Source: DASSWB01 sp035705495 (lineage in GTDB: Bacteria > Bacteroidota > Bacteroidia > Flavobacteriales > Flavobacteriaceae). From it: a DNA stretch of 16,987 bases. Location: contig DASSWB010000110.1 in the NCBI GenBank assembly GCA_035705495.1, positions 1 to 16,987 of the forward strand. The letters are read 5' to 3'. This document shows positions 1 through 5,466 of the stretch, one piece after another. The notes below the pieces were generated by a model. The model ran no database searches. It saw only the letters and a program-made list of their open reading frames with translations, and was not told the origin of the DNA. Position numbers and translations under genes: made by a program. Every line of letters starts with the position of its first letter. Position 1 is the first letter of the stretch.

Positions 1-46
1 AAATAAATTTTTACAGAACGAGAAATAAACCTTTTACTGATATAAA

Positions 47-54
47 TAATTTTG
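47..54 (+). promoter_or_regulatory. Bacteroidota-type -7 box for the tRNA
   Basis: TAATTTTG fits the Bacteroidota vegetative -7 consensus TAnnTTTG exactly. It lies 21 bp before the mature tRNA 5' end, a sensible distance for a short tRNA leader. I see no convincing TTTG -33 box 19-21 bp upstream, so only the -7 element is supported. Confidence 0.45.
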
Positions 55-75
55 GTACATTTGCCTCTGCTAAAC

Positions 76-149
76 GGGGGATTAGCTCAGCTGGCTAGAG
101 CGTTTGGCTGGCAGCCAAAAGGTCATCGGTTCGACTCCGATATTCTCCA
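76..149 (+). tRNA. tRNA-Ala (anticodon GGC)
   Basis: A complete 74-nt cloverleaf can be folded. The acceptor pairs GGGGGAT with ATTCTCC (two G-T wobbles). The D arm is GCTC/GAGC. The anticodon stem TTTGG/CCAAA closes a 7-base loop CTGGCAG, with T33 followed by anticodon GGC, which reads GCC alanine codons. The T arm is ATCGG/CCGAT with a TTCGACT loop. The discriminator base is A149 and no CCA is encoded; CAC follows instead. A terminator follows at once, so it is a single-gene unit. The integrase gene starts 135 bp downstream, which suggests this tRNA is the phage attachment target. Confidence 0.93.
120..149 (+). other. Candidate attL (tRNA 3' end)
   Basis: Inferred. A tyrosine integrase gene lying just downstream of a tRNA 3' end usually means the phage recombined into the T-arm/acceptor half of that tRNA. 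The exact crossover cannot be set because the matching attR copy is not in the window: I found no second copy of the T-loop/acceptor sequence. Confidence 0.5.
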
Positions 150-155
150 CACTCT

Positions 156-188
156 AAAACCTTACTATCAGTAGGGTTTTTGTGTTTT
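156..188 (+). terminator. Intrinsic terminator after tRNA-Ala
   Basis: AAAACCTTAC (156-165) pairs with GTAGGGTTTT (171-180) over 10 bp (one T-G wobble) around the 5-nt loop TATCA, and a T-rich run follows to 188. It would end tRNA transcription before the integrase leader. Confidence 0.8.
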
Positions 189-242
189 TGGGGGTTTCCT
201 GAATTTCTAATTTTTCTTAATAAATAGGTAAAATACGTTAAA

Positions 243-273
243 TTTACGTTATTTGTTTACGAAAAGTTTACGA
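243..273 (+). repeat. Triple TTTACG motif before the integrase
   Basis: TTTACG occurs at 243-248, 256-261 and 267-272. The last two are inside GTTTACGA direct repeats 11 bp apart, about one helical turn, ending 11 bp before the integrase start codon. These could be integrase arm-type sites or an operator for the integrase gene. The function is inferred from spacing and position only. Confidence 0.4.
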
Positions 274-283
274 CAAAACTCTA

Positions 284-1501
284 TTGAAAGCGACTGTAAA
301 ACTGTATAAGAACGATGGTGAAACTGATCTTGGTTTCCCTGTAAAGATAATTCTTTCCCACGAAAGAAAGACCAGGCGCAAAACAATTGGTTACGCTTTT
401 GCATCCGATTGGGATTTGGAAACTGGATTGCCAAAACAATCACATGACGATTATGAGGATCTTTATTCCGTTGTTTGGGAGGTAAAAAAGCGGGCGGCAA
501 AAATGGAATTTCGGGAAATGGATGATTTTTCTGAGGCGTTTGAATTTTTGAACAACAAAAAAAGGATCCAGATCAAAGACTTTTACAATTGGGCGGAATC
601 CTGTGTTGCTTTAATGGAAAAACAGGAACGAAAAGGCAATGCGGCTTCTTACCAGAATTCTATTGATGCCTTTAAACGCTTCGCGCCCCATTTGGATTTT
701 AAGGAACTAACGCCAACTTTACTGAACAGTTTTAAAATTTTCGCTAAAGGCCGTGGCAATTCAAACAAAACAATTAGGCATTATGGCATTGGACTCCGGG
801 CAATTTATAACCGCGCGGTGAAAGCTGGAATTATTGAAGATAAAAAACCATTTCTTGGTTTTTTTACGGACATTCCCACCCGTGACCGACGTAAGAAAAA
901 TCGCTATTTGGATTTTTTGGATATTGAAAAATTGGAAACTGCAATCTTGCCACCTGGGCAACGCCGTGATGTGGATTTGAGTTTGCTTCAGTTTTATCTT
1001 GGTGGTGCCGATTTGATTGATATTTACTACCTAAAAAATACAGATGTTGGCAAACGTGTTTTCCTTACCAGGCGCAAGTTGGGTGAAAAAGCGTATGAGT
1101 TTGACGTTCTGCTTCCTGAAAAGGCAAAACTGATTATTGAAAAATACAGGGTTCCTGGTGAATATGTTTTTCCTTGGCGCAAAGATTACGAAGGCTACAA
1201 AACTTTTTACAGCAATCATAAACGATCTTTGGCGAAGGTACAGGAGAAACTTGAAATTGTATTACAACCGAAAAACGAGAATTTGACCAGTAAAGTAATG
1301 CGGCACACTTTTGCGACAATGGGCAAATTTGCACGTATTGAAGAAGATTTGCTGCGCGAGCTGATGGGGCACGAACGCAACGAAATTGATACGGTTTACA
1401 AGGACAAATACCCGGAAGCCGAACGCGATGCCGCGCAATTGGCGATTATTGGTGAAAAAACAAAAAAGAAAACGGCGCGGAAAGTGAAAATGAGGCGTTA
1501 A
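284..1501 (+). CDS. Phage tyrosine recombinase / integrase
   Basis: This 405-aa protein is a site-specific tyrosine recombinase for phage integration and excision. It has an N-terminal arm-binding part (about 1-90), a SAM-like core-binding domain (about 95-195) and a C-terminal catalytic domain (about 205-390). Visible catalytic elements are K265 in the beta hairpin (TRRK), R340 in VMRHTFAT, H363 in LMGHE, and the nucleophile candidate Y372 in DTVYKDKYP. Two positions are unusual: where related Bacteroidota enzymes have FYxRG this one has FYLGG (Gly240 at the first catalytic Arg), and the HxxR box has Lys337 in place of His. The rest is intact, so it is probably a divergent active family rather than a pseudogene. 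The start is TTG at 284, because no ATG precedes it in frame before the stop at 239. It lies next to tRNA-Ala and converges with the gene ending at 1505. Confidence 0.92.
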   Translation: MKATVKLYKNDGETDLGFPVKIILSHERKTRRKTIGYAFASDWDLETGLPKQSHDDYEDLYSVVWEVKKRAAKMEFREMDDFSEAFEFLNNKKRIQIKDFYNWAESCVALMEKQERKGNAASYQNSIDAFKRFAPHLDFKELTPTLLNSFKIFAKGRGNSNKTIRHYGIGLRAIYNRAVKAGIIEDKKPFLGFFTDIPTRDRRKKNRYLDFLDIEKLETAILPPGQRRDVDLSLLQFYLGGADLIDIYYLKNTDVGKRVFLTRRKLGEKAYEFDVLLPEKAKLIIEKYRVPGEYVFPWRKDYEGYKTFYSNHKRSLAKVQEKLEIVLQPKNENLTSKVMRHTFATMGKFARIEEDLLRELMGHERNEIDTVYKDKYPEAERDAAQLAIIGEKTKKKTARKVKMRR

Positions 1502-1504
1502 GGG

Positions 1505-1753
1505 TTAATTTGTTTGAGACAAAACAATTAGTATGGCGATGCCTGTGGAAATTATTGTAAACCACATGAAAAAAGAAAGAATTCCTTTGATTCCTTGCAG
1601 TTGTTGATTATTTCTAATCGTATAGTGGGCTTTCATTTCCATTAATTGCCTATCAGTCAAATCAGTGTATCGTTCGGAAATAATTTTTTGAGTTCGTTGT
1701 ATTTCAGATTGCATGTCGATTTGCGCTTGACTTGGTTGGGTTGCTGCTTTCAT
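1505..1753 (-). CDS. Small tail-anchored membrane protein, unknown
   Basis: An 82-aa protein I do not recognise. The first ~50 residues are polar and helical (QAQIDMQSEIQRTQKIISER), suited to a coiled coil. A single hydrophobic segment at about 57-79 (ILSFFMWFTIISTGIAILIV) ends the protein, so it should sit in the inner membrane with its N-terminus in the cytoplasm. It is downstream of the lipoprotein gene on the same strand (gap 63 bp). Its leader TTTTAAAACCAAAAA before the ATG is almost identical to that of the lipoprotein, which supports the start. It is placed between integrase and repressor, where prophages carry genes expressed in the lysogen, so a cargo (moron) role is plausible but unproven. 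Confidence 0.7.
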   Translation of the reverse strand: MKAATQPSQAQIDMQSEIQRTQKIISERYTDLTDRQLMEMKAHYTIRNNQQLQGIKGILSFFMWFTIISTGIAILIVLSQTN

Positions 1754-1816
1754 TATTTTTGGTTTTAAAATTTAATTACTCCAATAAAATCCGCTGCTGA
1801 ATTGGATGAAATTGAT

Positions 1817-2296
1817 TTACCAATCGTTTGAATTATCATTTTTCATGTAATTCTTTAATGAATCGATTAAACTTTGAATTTGCGCTACAGCTTTTTCTTT
1901 AGTGTATTGATATTCCTCTTTCACTAACGAACTGGATACGGAATTAAAATTATCGGGTGTAACTGTTACTCTCGCAGCCCCATCTTTCACCTGAATTTTT
2001 ATAATTGCAAAAATACCCACTGCTGTGGCGGTGTACCCGGAATAGGTATAAGTTTCTTTTAGAAGGTATTTTCCTGTTACAATTCCAGCTTCTTTATCTG
2101 AAAACTGAATAACGGATTTTGCGCTATTGAAATTTTCTACCATCCAGTTATTGGCGGCAACATACAACTCATCTTTAGTCCCTTCGGCTTCAAATGATTC
2201 CACTATAGGATCAATTGTAACCGGCGTACTAGAAGCGCACGACGTCAAAGTAAAAACGCTTAGTGCGACAACTATAAAAAGTAGTGATTTTTTCAT
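1817..2296 (-). CDS. DUF4468-like lipoprotein
   Basis: A 159-aa secreted lipoprotein. The signal peptide is MKKSLLFIVVALSVFTLTSC with lipobox LTSC, so Cys20 would be lipidated. The mature part (DELYVAANNWMVENF, SAKSVIQFSDKEAGIVTGKY, then beta-rich VRVTVTP-like strands) resembles DUF4468/TBP-like domains common in Bacteroidota envelope proteins; the function of that domain is unknown. The C-terminus is helical and polar. It is transcribed opposite to the phage lytic genes with the repressor, so it may be made in the lysogen and alter the host surface. A -7-like box TACTTTAG (reverse strand of 2318-2325) lies upstream. The family call is from recognition by eye. Confidence 0.82.
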   Translation of the reverse strand: MKKSLLFIVVALSVFTLTSCASSTPVTIDPIVESFEAEGTKDELYVAANNWMVENFNSAKSVIQFSDKEAGIVTGKYLLKETYTYSGYTATAVGIFAIIKIQVKDGAARVTVTPDNFNSVSSSLVKEEYQYTKEKAVAQIQSLIDSLKNYMKNDNSNDW

Positions 2297-2348
2297 TTTT
2301 TTGGTTTTAAAAGTTTACTAAAGTAATAAAATTTTTGTAAATAAAATA

Positions 2349-2380
2349 TTTGAATTTATTTGGTTGTTAACATAGTTTTA
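2349..2380 (+). promoter_or_regulatory. Candidate plus-strand promoter facing the repressor gene
   Basis: TTTG (2349-2352), 20 bp, then TAGTTTTA (2373-2380) fits the Bacteroidota TTTG-N19-21-TAnnTTTG pattern with one mismatch. It would start a transcript at about 2387, just before a 49-codon reading frame and running into the 3' end of the minus-strand repressor gene. Confidence 0.35.
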
Positions 2381-2394
2381 AGAAAAAACTTACA

Positions 2395-2544
2395 ATGCCA
2401 AATAATATCAATTCACTTAAGCGTTTGTTAAGCTTTTCCCAAAATAAAGACTTATATAAACTGGAAGAGAAAAAAATAATCTTAAAAAAATTACGCTTTT
2501 CTGCTCAAAGATTTTTGGATAGCGATCTCCAATCGTTGAAGTGA
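2395..2544 (+). CDS. Possible 49-aa small protein antisense to the repressor 3' end
   Basis: An ATG reading frame encoding a Lys/Leu-rich peptide that begins MPNNINSLKRLLSFSQNKD and ends with a predicted helix. Its last 54 nt overlap the end of the repressor gene on the opposite strand. For: a promoter-like TTFG-type pair (TTTG...TAGTTTTA) ends 14 nt upstream, and the 96 nt before the overlap is otherwise empty. Against: it is short and has no recognisable family. It could instead be a non-coding antisense transcript, or nothing at all. Confidence 0.25.
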   Translation: MPNNINSLKRLLSFSQNKDLYKLEEKKIILKKLRFSAQRFLDSDLQSLK

Positions 2545-2958
2545 ACTGCTGTTTTCGCTAACTTTTTTATCCAATTCTTCGCTCTTTACCAGCAATTCTT
2601 CGGTATTGAGCAGGGATAGTTCTACGCCTTTTGCAATCATTTCAGAGCTATATGTAAACTCCCGCCTAAGGCTTCTCAGTTCTTGAAGCACTTCCTCTAC
2701 TTTGTCTTTCCTGGAATATTCAGGTATTGGTTCCGCAGCTTTCAAACCTATATCGGTACCGACTATTCTACTTTCAATGTATTGTAAGATTAAATTCAAT
2801 GTTTTTTCACGTGGTTTTTTTACTTCACCAGTGAGTATTCTATGCACTCCAGACGAATTTAAATCAGTGTTTTCACCTATTTCATACGCTGTAATTCGGT
2901 GTTTTTCAACTAATTCAAGTACTAAATTAAGTTTTTCTTCAACAGTTAATCTACTCAT
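2491..2958 (-). CDS. HTH (XRE-like) phage repressor
   Basis: A 155-aa DNA-binding protein, the likely lysogeny repressor. Residues ~5-60 form a lambda-repressor-like helix-turn-helix (ITAYEIGENTDLNSSGVHRI, followed by LTGEVKKPREKTLNLILQYI). The second half is heptad-rich (VEEVLQELRSLRREF, then TEELLVKSEELDKKVSENSS), so it probably oligomerises by coiled coil. No LexA/CI-type peptidase domain is present, so induction must use another route. I chose the ATG at 2958 (MSRLTVEEKL); an in-frame ATG at 2985 would add nine residues. It is divergent from the early operon across a dyad-rich control region, the standard arrangement for a phage switch. Confidence 0.85.
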   Translation of the reverse strand: MSRLTVEEKLNLVLELVEKHRITAYEIGENTDLNSSGVHRILTGEVKKPREKTLNLILQYIESRIVGTDIGLKAAEPIPEYSRKDKVEEVLQELRSLRREFTYSSEMIAKGVELSLLNTEELLVKSEELDKKVSENSSSLQRLEIAIQKSLSRKA

Positions 2959-2992
2959 ATAGAGGTAGTTGTTAATTAAATGCAAATTTTTT

Positions 2993-3019
2993 CAATTGAA
3001 ATCGTTTGAAATTCAATTG
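2993..3019. promoter_or_regulatory. Operator candidate: CAATTGAA...TTCAATTG dyad
   Basis: CAATTGAA (2993-3000) and TTCAATTG (3012-3019) are a perfect 8-bp inverted repeat with an 11-bp spacer. It lies 35 bp upstream of the repressor ATG in the divergent region, suited to a dimeric HTH regulator acting on the repressor's own promoter. Confidence 0.55.
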
Positions 3020-3030
3020 TTAATCATATA

Positions 3031-3063
3031 TTTGTTAAGTAAGTATTAAAAAAAATACTTATC
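3031..3063 (+). promoter_or_regulatory. Candidate early promoter with internal dyad
   Basis: TTTG (3031-3034), 21 bp, then TACTTATC (3056-3063) roughly fits the Bacteroidota promoter. The 7-bp dyad AAGTATT (3041-3047)/AATACTT (3054-3060) overlaps the spacer and -7 box, so a protein bound there would block the promoter of the early operon beginning at 3129. The -7 match is only partial. Confidence 0.4.
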
Positions 3064-3087
3064 CAAAGAAACAACAAAAAAACATCA

Positions 3088-3101
3088 GTTAAAAATTTAA
3101 C
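3088..3101. promoter_or_regulatory. Operator candidate: GTTAAAAATTTAAC dyad
   Basis: A 14-bp near-palindrome (GTTAAA-AA-TTTAAC) 28 bp before the first early gene. It is the third dyad in the divergent region. Its sequence differs from the other two, so it may bind a different regulator, such as the LuxR-type protein encoded just downstream. Confidence 0.35.
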
Positions 3102-3128
3102 TATTCAATTTAATACAAATATCCCATT

Positions 3129-3476
3129 ATGTTAAAAACACTTTCAAAACAGGAAAACATTATTGCAGAGCATGTTGCTTTGGGTTTTTCTGAAAAGGAA
3201 ATTGGCGATAAACTTTGTATTTCGGCCAAAACGGTTCACAACCATACTTACAATATCCGTAAAAAAATAAATGCACGCAGCGCTGTAGATATTGCTCGGC
3301 AATTCATATTGAGCCTTGAAGATCCCAAAGCTTTTTTTGCTGCACTTACCTTCTTGGTAATCCAATTTCACATTATGGTTGATATGCCAGATATAGATCT
3401 GAGAAATACGGCGCGTACAACTGCACGTGTTCGAGTAAAAACTTCTAAAAAAGGAAAAGATGAGTACCAGTTTTAA
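3129..3476 (+). CDS. LuxR-type HTH phage regulator
   Basis: A 115-aa protein, first gene of the early operon. Residues ~3-60 are a GerE/LuxR C-terminal helix-turn-helix (LSKQENIIAEHVALGFSEKE, then IGDKLCISAKTVHNHTYNIR), which is strongly recognisable. No receiver or ligand-binding domain precedes it. It continues into a hydrophobic stretch (FFAALTFLVIQFHIMVD, ~69-85) and a basic tail with repeated R-x-R (RNTARTTARVRVK). Similar stand-alone LuxR-HTH proteins with Arg-rich tails occur in Bacteroidota prophages. The likely role is control of early transcription. The start ATG follows an A/T-rich leader, and the gene overlaps the next by 17 nt. Confidence 0.85.
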   Translation: MLKTLSKQENIIAEHVALGFSEKEIGDKLCISAKTVHNHTYNIRKKINARSAVDIARQFILSLEDPKAFFAALTFLVIQFHIMVDMPDIDLRNTARTTARVRVKTSKKGKDEYQF

Positions 3477-3768
3477 AATTGTCCTGAAAGACGAAAAATA
3501 CAAAGAGCCTATAAGTCCGCGATTGGCAGAGCTTATTAAAATGCACGTAGGGAAAGAAGATATTATTGAAGCAGCCGAAAAAACCGGCGTTCACATTGTA
3601 ACCCTTAAAGGCATATTGACCCGCAACCGGGTATTGGCCGAAACCAACGAACCCGCAGTGATTGAACTAATGAACATTGCGCTTCAAAATATAGAGCGTG
3701 GGCAACAGCACAAACTGGAGCTTAAGGTTGCCATGCAAGAAATAGAAGTTGAACCAAATCCCGAATAG
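3460..3768 (+). CDS. Early phage protein, unknown (102 aa)
   Basis: Not recognised. It is a mostly helical, acidic protein. Residues ~18-55 (SPRLAELIKMHVGKEDIIEA, then AEKTGVHIVTLKGIL) look like a degenerate HTH, in which a turn GVH precedes a recognition-like helix. The C-terminal half (LMNIALQNIERGQQHKLELK) is a long helix. It starts inside the end of the LuxR-HTH gene, 17 nt overlap, and is followed after two bases by a tiny membrane protein gene, so it is co-translated in the early operon. A DNA-binding role is only a suggestion. Confidence 0.75.
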   Translation: MSTSFKIVLKDEKYKEPISPRLAELIKMHVGKEDIIEAAEKTGVHIVTLKGILTRNRVLAETNEPAVIELMNIALQNIERGQQHKLELKVAMQEIEVEPNPE

Positions 3769-3770
3769 AG

Positions 3771-3950
3771 ATGAAAGCACATAAAACAATGATACTGCTG
3801 TACCCATACTTTTTTGCGCTATTGGGTTTTTTCGTAATGAGGGGCGGAATGCCGATAGTTGGAAACATGATGTTTGTGGTTTCGGTACTCTATGCCATGA
3901 TCAACCTTGGTTTGGTTCGGGATATTGAAAAGGAAAAAGAAGCGGAATGA
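3771..3950 (+). CDS. Small two-helix membrane protein (59 aa)
   Basis: ATG to TGA frame of 59 codons with two hydrophobic segments, ~8-24 (ILLYPYFFALLGFFV) and ~29-50 (PIVGNMMFVVSVLYAMINLG), then a charged tail (DIEKEKEAE). It starts two bases after the previous stop and its TGA overlaps the next ATG (ATGA), so spacing strongly supports it as a real operon member. It probably lies in the inner membrane as a hairpin with both ends in the cytoplasm. I do not recognise a family. Confidence 0.72.
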   Translation: MKAHKTMILLYPYFFALLGFFVMRGGMPIVGNMMFVVSVLYAMINLGLVRDIEKEKEAE

Positions 3951-4285
3951 GCGGCGAAGTTTCCATAGAAAAATTCATGCATCACCTAAAGGCGAACAAC
4001 CTGGTTATTGCCCCGCGTGATTTGGTGGAGTCCAGGCAAAACGAACTGAAGGTTGAGAAACTTCGAAAAGAAGTGCTTCAGAAAAAGGCAATGAGCATGA
4101 AAGAGATTTCGGATGCGCAATTGTGGGGAAACATTACCGTGAACGCCGTGAAAAACTATGCGAAGATCCATGCGAAGGAAAATGAACTCTTTCCGGTTCC
4201 TTCAGGTAAAAAAATGAAATATAAACTGGTGCGCGCTGCTGTGGTGCGTATTGCAAAACAACGTGGGCAATGGCTAGAAGATTAA
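3947..4285 (+). CDS. Possible excisionase-like HTH protein (112 aa)
   Basis: No firm family. Residues 1-45 are a polar helix rich in Lys and Glu. The second half (MKEISDAQLWGNITVNAVKN, then a basic hairpin VPSGKKMKYKLVR and helix AAVVRIAKQRG) has the order helix-turn-helix plus wing seen in MerR/excisionase-type DNA-binding domains. In an early phage operon such a protein could be an excisionase or a replication-control factor; this is inference from pattern. It is coupled to the preceding gene by an ATGA overlap and overlaps the next by 16 nt. Confidence 0.72.
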   Translation: MSGEVSIEKFMHHLKANNLVIAPRDLVESRQNELKVEKLRKEVLQKKAMSMKEISDAQLWGNITVNAVKNYAKIHAKENELFPVPSGKKMKYKLVRAAVVRIAKQRGQWLED

Positions 4286-4428
4286 CGGCACGTGTTGGCA
4301 AAACCTACCCAAACCCGAATGTAAAGTGCAAGGCACCGGGTTTTTTGGAATCTGGAAAAGTCTGTTTTCCCTCGCCCGCGCCTTTTGGGATTTTGGACCA
4401 GTGCAAACTATGTAAAAAACAAGTTTAG
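4270..4428 (+). CDS. Small four-cysteine protein, zinc-ribbon-like (52 aa)
   Basis: A 52-codon frame that begins MARRLTARVGKTYPNPNVKC and ends DQCKLCKKQV. Four cysteines (near residues 20, 32, 45 and 48, the last two as CxxC) could hold one zinc ion. It fills the space between the HTH-like gene (16-nt overlap) and the next gene (3-nt gap), which would otherwise be a 146-nt hole in a very compact operon. No function is recognised. Confidence 0.62.
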   Translation: MARRLTARVGKTYPNPNVKCKAPGFLESGKVCFPSPAPFGILDQCKLCKKQV

Positions 4429-4431
4429 AAT

Positions 4432-4653
4432 ATGGAAACGAGCTGGGACAATCTAATAATTTTTATAACAGGCTGTATTGCAGGAGTGGCACTATTGGCG
4501 CTCTTTCTTTTCCTGTTCTGTATCAAGGAGATGGGAAGCGACAATTTACCCAATTACAGCAAGTACCTGTACAGTAAAAAGCACCTGTGTTATTTATGCG
4601 GAAAACTTAACCGGAGAAACGGCCGCTGTAGTGGTTGTGGTGAGAAACTTTAA
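4432..4653 (+). CDS. Membrane protein with C-terminal zinc ribbon (73 aa)
   Basis: One hydrophobic span at ~8-31 (LIIFITGCIAGVALLALFLF) is followed by a linker and a short zinc ribbon, CYLCGKLNRRNGRCSGCG, with paired CxxC knuckles. The topology suggests a membrane anchor with a cytoplasmic zinc-binding tail. It lies 3 nt after the four-cysteine protein and 11 nt before the next gene, in the same operon. The function is unknown. The two adjacent Cys-rich proteins might work together. Confidence 0.75.
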   Translation: METSWDNLIIFITGCIAGVALLALFLFLFCIKEMGSDNLPNYSKYLYSKKHLCYLCGKLNRRNGRCSGCGEKL

Positions 4654-4664
4654 AAATTTCAATT

Positions 4665-4955
4665 ATGGAAAAACTAATGAGATTAACCGTACTTCTGAAG
4701 TATATGCTGGATGTTGAAACTTCGGACATTCGAGGTGTAAAAGATACGCCTGAAAAGACAATGGCCTGCTATCTGGCGCAAAAATTAAGCGGTGAACCTG
4801 ATTGGCGGATTGCAAAGTACTTCCAGATCAATGAAGCTTACATGAACAAACTGATAGAAACTGTGTCTGTACAGTTGTTAATGGATGAAAAAGCCAAAGA
4901 AGAGTTTGTAAAGCTAGAGAATATGTTCAAGGAACTTGAAAGAGTGAGTGTTTAA
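4665..4955 (+). CDS. Helical early protein, DnaA domain IV-like fold possible (96 aa)
   Basis: Not recognised with certainty. The middle (KTMACYLAQKLSGEPDWRIA, then KYFQINEAYMNKLIETV) echoes the DnaA C-terminal DNA-binding domain, where a conserved helix with AxYLAR precedes a turn and a second helix with a DHSTV box. Here that box is replaced by NEAYM, so DnaA-box binding is not implied. Its place directly before two winged-helix replication genes suits a DNA-binding accessory role. The next gene starts 4 nt after its stop. Confidence 0.68.
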   Translation: MEKLMRLTVLLKYMLDVETSDIRGVKDTPEKTMACYLAQKLSGEPDWRIAKYFQINEAYMNKLIETVSVQLLMDEKAKEEFVKLENMFKELERVSV

Positions 4956-4959
4956 AAAT

Positions 4960-5466
4960 ATGAAAATGAATAGAGATTTTAAAAATGATTTTAAACAAAG
5001 AACAATTTTAGGGGATGTTTTTATACCTCAAAATCTGCTACGGGATAAATCAGTTATACCTGAAGCTAAAATAGTTTTTGGTGTTTTATTAGGATTAACA
5101 GAATTCGGCGAAAAAGAATATCTACTGGATAAAGTAAAATTTAGCAAAGAAAACAATTTTAAAAAGAGCCGTATTAGTGCTTGGATAAAATCCCTAGAAA
5201 AATCTGGGTATTTATTTAAAAAAGCGATGGATGTAAAGCCGCTTCTGGAAGAAAAGAACTTTAAAGGGATGGGCGTTGGTAGTGCTGTTTGTGAATGGTG
5301 CGAAGTTAAAACTTCTGTACTTCATTCTCATCATTATCCTATTCCAAAAAGTAAAGGTGGTACAGCTACAGTGGATATTTGCCCTAATTGCCACCACGAA
5401 TTTCATTTTGCTCAAAACATTATAATGATAAATAAAGAAAAACTATATGAAAATGAAAGGGAATAG
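4960..5466 (+). CDS. Winged-helix / HNH nuclease fusion protein
   Basis: 168 aa from the ATG at 4960; a GTG at 4948 overlaps the previous gene and is less likely. The N-terminal half (~12-92: ILGDVFIPQNLLRDKSVIPE, then a helical block ending SLEKSGYLFKKA) matches in pattern the helix-turn-helix start of the next gene. The C-terminal half is an HNH nuclease: C111xxC114, then HSHHYPIPKSKGG (His122-His125), then CPNCHHEFH (Cys141, Cys144, His145, His149). Two zinc knuckles plus the catalytic His region appear complete. It looks like a replication-initiator winged helix joined to an HNH domain, possibly a nicking or homing-type activity directed to the phage origin; that role is inference. It overlaps the next gene by 20 nt. 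Confidence 0.85.
   Translation: MKMNRDFKNDFKQRTILGDVFIPQNLLRDKSVIPEAKIVFGVLLGLTEFGEKEYLLDKVKFSKENNFKKSRISAWIKSLEKSGYLFKKAMDVKPLLEEKNFKGMGVGSAVCEWCEVKTSVLHSHHYPIPKSKGGTATVDICPNCHHEFHFAQNIIMINKEKLYENERE

Noticed and set aside
120..149. A second copy of the tRNA 3' end (attR) inside the window
   Set aside because: I looked for the T-loop/acceptor sequence elsewhere in the window and saw none, so the right attachment site must be outside it.
284..1501. The tyrosine recombinase as an integron integrase (IntI)
   Set aside because: It has the SAM5-like phage integrase layout, lies at the tRNA on the other side of the element, and shows no IntI-type additional helix region that I can recognise. It could act on att sites but there is no reason to link it with attC.
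3460..3950. Toxin-antitoxin pair among the small early genes
   Set aside because: No toxin fold or antitoxin pattern is recognisable; the genes are simply small members of a compact operon.
4478..4717. 79-codon plus-strand frame overlapping two early genes
   Set aside because: It is an alternative frame of the membrane/zinc-ribbon gene 4432-4653; its Cys/Thr/Val-rich translation is an artefact of the other frame.
4948..4959. GTG start for the winged-helix/HNH gene at 4948
   Set aside because: It overlaps the previous gene's stop; the ATG at 4960 has better spacing and fits the paralogous start at 5447.
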